From positions 1 through 64,000 of the forward strand of contig JABFQZ010000006.1 in assembly GCA_013141435.1 (NCBI GenBank): DNA of 64,000 nt, in the 5' to 3' direction. Below, piece by piece: positions 46,092-53,188 of the stretch. The notes under the pieces were generated by a model. That model was not told the origin of the DNA and did no database searches. It saw only the letters and a program-made list of their open reading frames with translations. Made by a program: the position numbers and the translations under genes. Numbering within the stretch: position 1 is the stretch's first letter; the number at the start of each line of letters is the position of its first letter. This stretch comes from Ferruginibacter sp. (GTDB lineage: Bacteria; Bacteroidota; Bacteroidia; Chitinophagales; Chitinophagaceae).

Positions 46092-47237
46092 TTATTTTGT
46101 AGGCTCAAGCCGTGTAATTTGTTCTTGTATTTTTTCTTCAACTTTCTTCAAATCAAGTTCATCATGCTTATCAATAAGTATTCTTTTTATCCAAGCTTTA
46201 TACTTTTCTGTTTTCAGGTCATCTATTAGATTTTTTAAATTATCTAGTTGTTTATCTAATGTTTTCTGTAGGCCAAATATTAATTTATGGAGTAAGGTTC
46301 GTGATGGCTCTCCACAGCTTGGTAGTTTAAACTTAAACTCAATGAGTATTTTTTTTGTGAAGTCTCCTTTTTTTGAAGAAGGAATTTTTTCTCCTAAAAT
46401 AAACCGAGTTAATAAACCAATATTGGTTTCAGTTGGATTTTCTTCTGATTTTTTTCTGTTTGTATCGTTACTTGTAGGGTCGATTACTTCTTCTAACTTT
46501 TTAACTTTTATATTTAATTCTAAATAATCTAAGCCTTGCAATAAAGCAAATTCATGCCCTTTTCCTATAAAATTTTTTCTCAAAAAAATTTCAAGATAAT
46601 AAAGTAAAGTGTTTCTGAATTCGTTAACATTATTATTGAACAATTTTTTAATTTGATAGGTTAAAAAATCTCTTCTAAAAAAAACTGTGTATGCCCTGTA
46701 ACTTAAAATAAAAAACAACCAAAAATCGGTTTCAAATTCTGATTCATTGCAAGCATCTTTTATCCTACTACTTTTCTCATAAAATCTTTTTGTTATAAAA
46801 ATACTACCATAGGGCTCTTTTCCTCCCCCAGTAATAGCATAAATAGTTTTATACTTATCAAATGTATTTATTACGCCTTTTTCAGCTATTATTAAATACG
46901 GTTTATAGTAATCGAATTCGTTATTTTCGTCTTCGTAAAACTTTATGTAACCTTCATAGGGTTGTATTTCCATACTATCGCAAGGGTAGGAAATTTTAAC
47001 AATATGCTTTTTCATTAAATCATAAAAAACTTTTGTATATTTTTCATAAGGATATTCCTCTATTGTTTTATTTAATGCTGCCCTTACATCTAAATTAAAA
47101 ATTGAACTTGCTAAATCTTTAGCACTACCACATGTTGGAATTTTTTCTGATGTTGTAGGATTGTCCTCATCATCAAAATAACTTTCTATTTCTTTAGGTG
47201 AAATAATTATTTTTTCGGATTCCTTGTTTAGCTCCAT
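46092..47237 (-). CDS. Unknown protein overlapping the integrase gene
   Basis: I do not recognise this 381-residue soluble protein. It has an acidic N-terminus (ESYFDDEDNPTTSEKIP), a central Phe/Tyr-rich helical part (FWLFFILSYRAYTVFFRRD) and a Lys/Asp/Glu-rich C-terminal coiled coil (DKQLDNLKNLIDDLKTEKYK; EEKIQEQITRL). Its start overlaps the integrase stop by 10 bases on the same strand, so it is translated with the integrase and probably helps it or rides with it. Whether it is a recombination directionality factor, a regulator or unrelated cannot be told from sequence. Confidence 0.7.
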   Translation of the reverse strand: MELNKESEKIIISPKEIESYFDDEDNPTTSEKIPTCGSAKDLASSIFNLDVRAALNKTIEEYPYEKYTKVFYDLMKKHIVKISYPCDSMEIQPYEGYIKFYEDENNEFDYYKPYLIIAEKGVINTFDKYKTIYAITGGGKEPYGSIFITKRFYEKSSRIKDACNESEFETDFWLFFILSYRAYTVFFRRDFLTYQIKKLFNNNVNEFRNTLLYYLEIFLRKNFIGKGHEFALLQGLDYLELNIKVKKLEEVIDPTSNDTNRKKSEENPTETNIGLLTRFILGEKIPSSKKGDFTKKILIEFKFKLPSCGEPSRTLLHKLIFGLQKTLDKQLDNLKNLIDDLKTEKYKAWIKRILIDKHDELDLKKVEEKIQEQITRLEPTK

Positions 47238-48451
47238 ATCAAATCGAGTTGTTTTTTTATATCATTATCACTAAATTTTACATATCGTTCAAATGACTTG
47301 TAGTTTTTGTGTCCTGTAATGCTCATTATCATTTGTGCTCCCATTCCTTTCGATAAACAATAGGTTATAAATGTTCTTCGTCCATCATGCGTACTAATTA
47401 TATCACAACGCCTCTCTGTAAATTGCTCTCTAGTTATACCCTTTTCTCTATTATAAATAACTAAATGAGTTAGCCCCAAATCTTCAGCCATTATCTTTAA
47501 ATACCTGTTGGCTACTTGATTGTTTATTATTGGAAGCAGTTGTCCTTCTAAATGTAAATGCTTGTATTTTTCAATAATAGCAAGCGTTTTCTTTGTTAGT
47601 GGAATCGTCAAATCCGATCCAGTTTTTTTTGCTCTAAATTTTGTGATAAAGTTAGTTTTCTTATTTACGTGCAATGGGTTCAATCTTTGTGTATCGGATA
47701 TTCTTAATCCTGTATAAATTTGAAATAAAAATACATTCCTTATATCTTCTTTAAGACCAGTAAAGCTTGCATTTTCAAAAATAGTTATCTCTTCTTCGGT
47801 AAGTGGAAATATATCTGCCTCTTCTCTATAAATAGCAAATTTTTTATACTCATTAAAAGTATTGTACCCTTTTTCAGAGCTCCACTTCAAAAACACTTTT
47901 AAGTTTTTTATATAGCTACCTAGTCCATTATTATATACTTTTCTATCAACTAAAAAATACTTTTCAAACTGAATAATAAATTTTTCATTCATATTCTTAA
48001 AAGAAATTTGAGCATTATATTTTTCTGAAAAATCTTTTAAGGCTTTCTTAAGGTAAACATACTTTTGAATAGTACTTGGCGCAAATTTGCTTTGCCTTTC
48101 TTCTAAAAACTCCTCGTAATAAGAATAGAGGGTTTTTGAACTTGTGATTGCAGATTCTAATTCGGAATGTATTAAAACATTTTCCTTGTTAACTGGTATT
48201 TGTAATTTTATTAACTTTTCTACTGCCGCTTCTATTTGAAATTTTTTATTCCTAAGCTCAGTATTTAGTAACGATGCATTGTATCCAGCTTTTTTCTTTA
48301 CTTCTTGCTTTTCATGGTTCCACATATCGATCTGTAATAATAAGCCAGTTGTAAAATAAAACCGTGTCTTTTGATATGTTATATCAAATATTAGTGGAGC
48401 CTCATTTCTTTTGTTAACTTTGTTACTCAAGCGAGCTTTAAATCGAATCAT
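47228..48451 (-). CDS. Tyrosine integrase of the tRNA-Asn element
   Basis: The 407-residue product has the Bacteroidota element architecture. Residues 1-85 are an arm-binding domain (RFKARLSNKVNKRNEAPLIF), about 100-190 a SAM-like core-binding domain (KFAPSTIQKYVYLKKALKDF), then the catalytic domain with Arg in YTGLRISDTQRL, His/Arg in HDGRRTFITY, GHKNYKSF and the nucleophile Tyr in ERYVKFS. Its gene lies 146 bases from the right att repeat (48597-48617) and reads inward, typical of an element integrase. Two copies of TTAAATGCAC upstream may be arm-type sites. Confidence 0.93.
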   Translation of the reverse strand: MIRFKARLSNKVNKRNEAPLIFDITYQKTRFYFTTGLLLQIDMWNHEKQEVKKKAGYNASLLNTELRNKKFQIEAAVEKLIKLQIPVNKENVLIHSELESAITSSKTLYSYYEEFLEERQSKFAPSTIQKYVYLKKALKDFSEKYNAQISFKNMNEKFIIQFEKYFLVDRKVYNNGLGSYIKNLKVFLKWSSEKGYNTFNEYKKFAIYREEADIFPLTEEEITIFENASFTGLKEDIRNVFLFQIYTGLRISDTQRLNPLHVNKKTNFITKFRAKKTGSDLTIPLTKKTLAIIEKYKHLHLEGQLLPIINNQVANRYLKIMAEDLGLTHLVIYNREKGITREQFTERRCDIISTHDGRRTFITYCLSKGMGAQMIMSITGHKNYKSFERYVKFSDNDIKKQLDLIWS

Positions 48452-48460
48452 TGTTTTGTT

Positions 48461-48530
48461 TTAAATGCACTAACATAATAACTAACATTTTTTTCTTAAA
48501 TAGATTTAAACTATTTTAAATTAAATGCAC
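48461..48530. repeat. Candidate integrase arm-type sites
   Basis: TTAAATGCAC occurs exactly at 48461-48470 and 48521-48530, in direct orientation, between the integrase start and the right att repeat. The position suits arm-binding sites; the repeats are seen, the role is inferred. Confidence 0.4.
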
Positions 48531-48596
48531 GTAAATATATTGTTTTCAAATCATTAAATAAATTTTATTTAACACAATTTAAGATGGTTCAATTAT

Positions 48597-48617
48597 TTCA
48601 AGTCCAGTAGTGGGAGC
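48597..48617 (+). other. attR: 21-bp copy of tRNA-Asn 3' end
   Basis: Exact copy of 15337-15357. It has no tRNA 5' half in front, so it is not a second tRNA gene. It marks the right limit of the element. Confidence 0.85.
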
Positions 48618-48621
48618 AATT

Positions 48622-48650
48622 AAAACCTTACTTTTATGTAAGGTTTTTTT
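48622..48650 (+). terminator. Original tRNA-Asn terminator, now beyond attR
   Basis: AAAACCTTAC/GTAAGGTTTT with a six-base loop and T-run begins five bases after the att copy. Before integration it would have followed the tRNA gene directly. It also ends next to the stop of the minus-strand YciO-like gene. Confidence 0.7.
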
Positions 48651-49260
48651 ATGCATCAAAGTTTCCAAGCCCTTGCCTAATAACTACCCATTCGTTTGTG
48701 GTACAATCTACAATTGTGCTAGGCACTATTCCTCCTATGCTTCCACCGTCAATTACAAAATCTACCTGATGTTTAAATTTTTCGTATATAATTTCTGGGT
48801 CAGTATAATCTTCTACAACGCTGCTTGGTAATGATGCACTTAATATTGGATGATCTAAAACTTCGCCAATAGCCATGCAAATTTTATTGTTGGGTACACG
48901 TAAGCCAATTGTAGATTTTTTGCTAAGCAATATTTTGGGTACTTGCTTACTTGCTGGCAAAATAAATGTAAACGGTCCTGGCAAGTGCGCTTTAAGCATT
49001 CTATATAAAGGTGTATCTATATTTTTTGTATAGTCACTAAGGTGACTAAGGTCTTTACAAATAAATGATAGTTGAGCTTTTTGAGGATCTACTTCTTTAA
49101 TTCTACAAATTTTTTCTATAGCTTTTGGTTGGTTTATTGAGCACCCAATACCATAAATTGTATCTGTGGGGTAAATAATTATACCACCATCTAATAAACA
49201 TTCGGCTAATTGTTTTAATAGCCTTGGTTGTGGGTTGTCGGGGTGTAAGTGTAGTAACAT
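48649..49260 (-). CDS. yciO: YciO/TsaC-family protein
   Basis: The 203-residue product is a YrdC-domain protein of the YciO branch: it opens LLHLHPDNPQPRLLKQLAE, then IIYPTDTIYGIGCSI, KICRIKEVDPQKAQLSFICKDLSHL, HLPGPFTFIL and TIGLRVPN. The LHPDNPQ opening and the SFICKDL segment are nearer to E. coli YciO than to TsaC. TsaC/Sua5 makes threonylcarbamoyl-AMP for the t6A tRNA modification; YciO is related and its role is less clear. It is cytosolic and the first chromosomal gene after the element. Confidence 0.87.
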   Translation of the reverse strand: MLLHLHPDNPQPRLLKQLAECLLDGGIIIYPTDTIYGIGCSINQPKAIEKICRIKEVDPQKAQLSFICKDLSHLSDYTKNIDTPLYRMLKAHLPGPFTFILPASKQVPKILLSKKSTIGLRVPNNKICMAIGEVLDHPILSASLPSSVVEDYTDPEIIYEKFKHQVDFVIDGGSIGGIVPSTIVDCTTNEWVVIRQGLGNFDA

Positions 49261-49424
49261 AGTATTGAGATATGAGTATTTAGTATTGGGGTTAGTACTT
49301 CAAATATTTTAACATCCTGAAAATAAAACAGATTGTGTGAAAAAATATTATTCATTATTATTTATTCATTATTATCTCTATTTTTGCAACGTTTTTAATT
49401 TACAAAACTACAACTATAAAATTT

Positions 49425-50348
49425 ATGTCGTTAATTACTGTTGGTACTATGGCTTTTGATGCTATTGAAACTCCATTTGGCAAAGTAGATAAAATAATAG
49501 GTGGCTCTGCAACCTATGTAGCCTATGCTGCTGCTAATTTTATTCAGCCCATACAACAAATATCTATTGTGGGTAATGATTTTCCGCAGGCCGAAATGGA
49601 TGAGCTTGTAAAACGTGGAGTTGAACTAGATGGTGTAGAGATAGTAAAAGACAAAAAGTCGTTTTTTTGGAGTGGAAAATATCATTTAGATATGAACACC
49701 AGAGATACACTAGTAACTGACCTAAATGTGTTAGAAGATTTTAACCCTATTGTGCCAGATAGCTACCAAGGAGCAGAGTTTTTAATGCTAGGCAACCTTA
49801 TGCCAAAACTGCAACTGAGTGTTATTAATCAATTAAAAATACGCCCAAAACTTATTGTAATGGACACAATGAATTTTTGGATGGATATAGCTTTAGATGA
49901 TTTAAAAGAAGTGCTTAAAAAAGTAGATGTTTTGCTCGTAAATGATGGCGAAGCTAGGCAGCTTAGTGGCGAATTATCGTTAGTAAAAGCTGCAAAGAAA
50001 ATAATGGAAATGGGGCCAAAATTTTTGATAATAAAAAAAGGAGAGCATGGTGCATTATTGTTTCATGGTAATCAAGTGTTTTTTGCACCAGCATTACCTT
50101 TAGAAGAAGTATTTGACCCTACAGGTGCAGGTGATACTTTTGCTGGTGGCTTTATTGGGCACCTTGCAAAAACAAAAGATATAAGTTTCGACAATATGAA
50201 AACCGCCATAATTGTAGGTAGTGCTATGGCAAGTTTTTGTGTAGAAAAGTTTGGCCCTGAGCGGTTAAAAGAAATTACAAAAGCCGATATTGATGATCGT
50301 ATTGGAGAGTTTGTACAATTGGTAAATTTTGATATTGATTTGGTATAA
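49425..50348 (+). CDS. PfkB-family carbohydrate/nucleoside kinase
   Basis: The 307-residue product is a ribokinase-like kinase. It shows an N-terminal GGSATYVAYAAANF box, INQLKIRPKLIVMDTMNFWM, LLVNDGEARQLSG, and the C-terminal signature DPTGAGDTFAGGFIGHL with the catalytic Asp. Length is normal. Which sugar or nucleoside it acts on cannot be read from the sequence. A TATTTTTG core (49379-49386) lies 39 bases ahead of its ATG. The small membrane-protein gene follows by 9 bases. Confidence 0.88.
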   Translation: MSLITVGTMAFDAIETPFGKVDKIIGGSATYVAYAAANFIQPIQQISIVGNDFPQAEMDELVKRGVELDGVEIVKDKKSFFWSGKYHLDMNTRDTLVTDLNVLEDFNPIVPDSYQGAEFLMLGNLMPKLQLSVINQLKIRPKLIVMDTMNFWMDIALDDLKEVLKKVDVLLVNDGEARQLSGELSLVKAAKKIMEMGPKFLIIKKGEHGALLFHGNQVFFAPALPLEEVFDPTGAGDTFAGGFIGHLAKTKDISFDNMKTAIIVGSAMASFCVEKFGPERLKEITKADIDDRIGEFVQLVNFDIDLV

Positions 50349-50357
50349 AATATTGTA

Positions 50358-50633
50358 TTGTTAAAAAAAATATTTTACGCTTTGGATATATTAATATTAG
50401 TTTTTTTGGTAATTAAAATTGGGAAATTAGCCTTGCAAAAAGGGTTAAATACAAAAAAGTGGAAATGGAACTTAATACTTGCTTGGATAGCAGGCGAACT
50501 AATAGGTATGCTAATAGGTGTAGCTTTTTTTGGGAAAGAAAATATATTTAGCTGTGTTTTATTAGCTTGGGGGTTTGCTCTTACTGCTTACTTTATGTTA
50601 TTAAATTATTTGAACAAATTGCCAGATGTATAA
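50358..50633 (+). CDS. Small membrane protein of unknown function
   Basis: The 91-residue product starts with TTG (50358). It has three hydrophobic segments at about 5-24, 36-57 and 65-83 (ILAWIAGELIGMLIGVAFF is the middle one). I know no family for it. It follows the PfkB gene by nine bases and is followed by a terminator, so it ends a two-gene operon. Absence of an ATG makes the exact start uncertain. Confidence 0.6.
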   Translation: MLKKIFYALDILILVFLVIKIGKLALQKGLNTKKWKWNLILAWIAGELIGMLIGVAFFGKENIFSCVLLAWGFALTAYFMLLNYLNKLPDV

Positions 50634-50652
50634 TGAAAACTATAAAGTAATT

Positions 50653-50684
50653 AAAAAAAACCGATGCTATCATCGGTTTTTTTT
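50653..50684 (+). terminator. Terminator of the pfkB-type operon
   Basis: AAAAAAAACCGATG and CATCGGTTTTTTTT pair around CTAT, with a T-run. Good intrinsic terminator shape in both directions. Confidence 0.8.
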
Positions 50685-50725
50685 GCATAATAAATGCTGG
50701 TAAATGGTATAATGCCCAAGGGCTG

Positions 50726-50789
50726 CCCGATAGAAGTGAAAATACTTTTTTGTGCCTTTAACAAAAAAGATTGTAACGAATAGCGGGGG
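50726..50789. repeat. Dispersed intergenic hairpin repeat, copy C
   Basis: CCCGATAGAAG...ATAGCGGG with inner TTTTTTGT/ACAAAAAA. Outer CCCG/CGGG pair. See copies at 3980, 13536 and 56232. Confidence 0.6.
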
Positions 50790-50887
50790 CAAATGCTCAA
50801 AAACACTTTGCTAATGATAGCCCAAAATTGCTTTTTTGTTTAAAATATAAAAACCGTAAATTCGTACCACAAAAAAATAAAGTAATT

Positions 50888-53050
50888 ATGAAAAAATTTA
50901 TTGTTTCGCTTGTACTTATATCAAGCTTATTACAAGCCCGTGCCGATGAAGGCATGTGGTTGCCAATGTTGCTTGGTCAACAAGTATATAACGACATGGT
51001 AAAGCGTGGGTTAAAACTTACCAAAGAGCAATTGTTTTCGGTAAATAAATCATCGCTTAAAGATGCAATTTTAATTTTTGGAGGTGGCTGCACTGGCGAA
51101 ATTGTAAGTGATAAAGGGTTAATTTTTACCAACCATCATTGTGGCTACGATGCAATAGCCACAGCTAGTTCGGTAGAGCATAATTACCTCAAAGATGGTT
51201 TTTATGCATATAATATGGGGCAAGAAATTAAAAGTAAATTAACGGTACAATTTTTAGATAAAATTGTAGATGTAACCAAAGAGATAGAAGATGCAGTAAA
51301 AGGCTTGAGCTGGGCAGATAGAACTAAAAAAATGCCTGATGTGTACAAAACAATTACCGACAAAGTATTGGATAAGGAAAACGGTAGGGCAGGTAGAGTG
51401 TATAGTATGTTTAAAGGAAACCAATATTTAATGTATGTATATCAAACATTCAGAGATGTGAGATTGGTAGGTACACCTCCAGAAAGTGTGGGGAAATTTG
51501 GTGGCGATACCGATAACTGGGAGTGGCCAAGGCATACTGGTGATTTTTCAATTTTTAGAGTATATGGTAATAAAGATGGTAAGCCTGCCGATTTTAGTGC
51601 AGATAATGTGCCGCTTAAACCAAAACATTTTTTGCCTGTAAGTATTAAAGGTATTAAAGATGGAGATTATGCTATGATTTATGGATACCCAGGAGGTACA
51701 AACCGTTATGAAACCAGTTATGGTATAAAATTAAAAAATGAAATAGAAAACCCATCGCTTGTAGGTTTGAGAGATATGCGCTTAAAATATATGCATGAGC
51801 AAATGATAAAAGACCCTGCAGTAAAATTAAAACTAGCAAGCAACTATGCCGGTGTAGCAAACTATTGGAAATTTTTTGATGGAGAAACAAAACAACTTAC
51901 AAAATTTAAAACCTATGAGCAAAAGCAAGCTTACGAAAATGGCTTTGCAAAATGGGCAATTGGTAAAACTGAGTATGCAAACATATTATCAGATTATGCT
52001 GCCAATTATGCTGCATGGACACCTTATTCAAAACAGCGCCAATATTTGAACGAAGGTATATTTGGCTCTCCAATTACTGCTTTTGCAGCTCAATTGCAAG
52101 GTATAGAAGCCGCACTTACAAAAGTAGGCACTACCGATGCCGATTTAAAAAAAGCAGTAGCTGGTGCAGAAGCTGGCAGAAAAGCTTATTTGGAAGCTGC
52201 TGATAGAGCAAGTGATGAAAAAATTGTAGCTGCTGCTGCTATGATGTATTACAATGATGTAGATAAAAACCAACACCCTGTAGGTTTTTTTGATAAAATA
52301 AAAGCAGAGTTTGGCGATTTGAAAGATGAAGCAACTTTTAAAAAATGGGCAAAAAATTTGTTCGACAAAACCTTGATTTTAGATGATAATAAATGGGCAG
52401 CTTTTATAGCAAAGCCTGATGCAAATATTCTACAAGCCGATCCAGCGTTTGACTATGGAGCATCGTTTGCAAAAAATTATACAACAAAGTATGCGCCATT
52501 GTTTACTACATTTACTACAAAAAATAACGAACTTGGTAGAGCTTATTTAAAAGGTATTTTAGAAAAAGACCCAGTGGCTGCTGCTAAAATGTACCCCGAT
52601 GCTAATTTTAGCATGCGTGTAAGTTTTGGTAATGTAAAAAGCTATGCACCAAGAGATGCAGTAAAGTATGATTTTGTAACTACAAGTAAAGGATTGTTAG
52701 AAAAATATGTAGCTAACGATTACGAATTTGATTTGCCTGCAAAACAAATTGAATTATTAAAGAAAAAAGATTTTGGACAATATATTGATAAAAGTAGAAA
52801 CGATTTGATTGTTGGTTTTATTACCACCAACGATATTACTGGAGGCAACTCTGGCTCGCCTGTAATAGATGCTAACGGCAACTTAATTGGACTTGCTTTT
52901 GATGGCAACTACGAAGCTTTGAGTCATAAAATTGCTTTTGATAAAGATCTTAACCGTACAATATGTGTTGATGTACGCTATGTATTGTGGTGTGTAGATA
53001 AACTTGGCGGGGCAAAAAACATTATAAACGAATTGAAATTGGTAAAGTAA
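50888..53050 (+). CDS. S46 dipeptidyl-peptidase, DPP7-like
   Basis: From ATG 50888 the product has 720 residues and a signal peptide (KKFIVSLVLISSLLQARAD). The catalytic His lies in IFTNHHCGYDAI (residues about 81-92), Asp in GGDTDNWEWPRHTGDF, and Ser in the C-terminal GGNSGSPVIDANGN. In P. gingivalis DPP7 and DPP11 the residue after the LIGLxFD motif sets the S1 pocket: Gly in DPP7 for hydrophobic P1, Arg in DPP11 for acidic P1. Here LIGLAFDGN has Gly, which predicts a DPP7-like hydrophobic preference. An earlier start at 50828 would put a non-signal stretch ahead. Probably periplasmic; it frees dipeptides. Confidence 0.93.
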   Translation: MKKFIVSLVLISSLLQARADEGMWLPMLLGQQVYNDMVKRGLKLTKEQLFSVNKSSLKDAILIFGGGCTGEIVSDKGLIFTNHHCGYDAIATASSVEHNYLKDGFYAYNMGQEIKSKLTVQFLDKIVDVTKEIEDAVKGLSWADRTKKMPDVYKTITDKVLDKENGRAGRVYSMFKGNQYLMYVYQTFRDVRLVGTPPESVGKFGGDTDNWEWPRHTGDFSIFRVYGNKDGKPADFSADNVPLKPKHFLPVSIKGIKDGDYAMIYGYPGGTNRYETSYGIKLKNEIENPSLVGLRDMRLKYMHEQMIKDPAVKLKLASNYAGVANYWKFFDGETKQLTKFKTYEQKQAYENGFAKWAIGKTEYANILSDYAANYAAWTPYSKQRQYLNEGIFGSPITAFAAQLQGIEAALTKVGTTDADLKKAVAGAEAGRKAYLEAADRASDEKIVAAAAMMYYNDVDKNQHPVGFFDKIKAEFGDLKDEATFKKWAKNLFDKTLILDDNKWAAFIAKPDANILQADPAFDYGASFAKNYTTKYAPLFTTFTTKNNELGRAYLKGILEKDPVAAAKMYPDANFSMRVSFGNVKSYAPRDAVKYDFVTTSKGLLEKYVANDYEFDLPAKQIELLKKKDFGQYIDKSRNDLIVGFITTNDITGGNSGSPVIDANGNLIGLAFDGNYEALSHKIAFDKDLNRTICVDVRYVLWCVDKLGGAKNIINELKLVK

Positions 53051-53070
53051 TTGTTGGGATTAGCGATATT

Positions 53071-53102
53071 AAAAAGGCTGCTTAAAATAAGCAGCCTTTT
53101 TA
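53071..53102 (+). terminator. Terminator after the S46 peptidase gene
   Basis: AAAAAGGCTGCTTA/TAAGCAGCCTTTTT around a four-base loop; classic intrinsic terminator. Confidence 0.85.
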
Positions 53103-53188
53103 ATATAATTTATTTTTTTTCATTGCTTTAAATTAATTTTTATTGTGAAAATACTTTATATTTATATCTCACTAAAAACTATTAATGT

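Larger units (their letters stand above)
15337..48617. mobile_element. tRNA-Asn-integrated mobilizable element, about 33.3 kb
   Basis: The 21 bases of the tRNA 3' end plus one (15337-15357) are repeated exactly at 48597-48617. Right inside the right copy is a tyrosine integrase gene. Left-end genes are excisionase-like, RepA-like, MobC-like, relaxase, ParA and RHH proteins. Coupling protein and conjugation-pore genes are absent, so it looks like an integrative mobilizable element that needs a helper and not a self-transferring one. Cargo is the Rhs-type secreted module at 21.6-43.9 kb, an IS-type transposase with a broken toxin gene, and a phosphatase. The tRNA is left intact at the left junction; the terminator that follows at 48622 is presumably its original one. 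Confidence 0.85.

Noticed and set aside
48597..48617. A second tRNA gene at the right junction
   Set aside because: Only the 3' 20 or so bases of tRNA-Asn are present; no anticodon arm or 5' half precedes them.
15337..48617. Self-transmissible ICE
   Set aside because: No coupling protein, TraG-type ATPase or other conjugation-pore genes occur between the att copies; only mobilization genes do.
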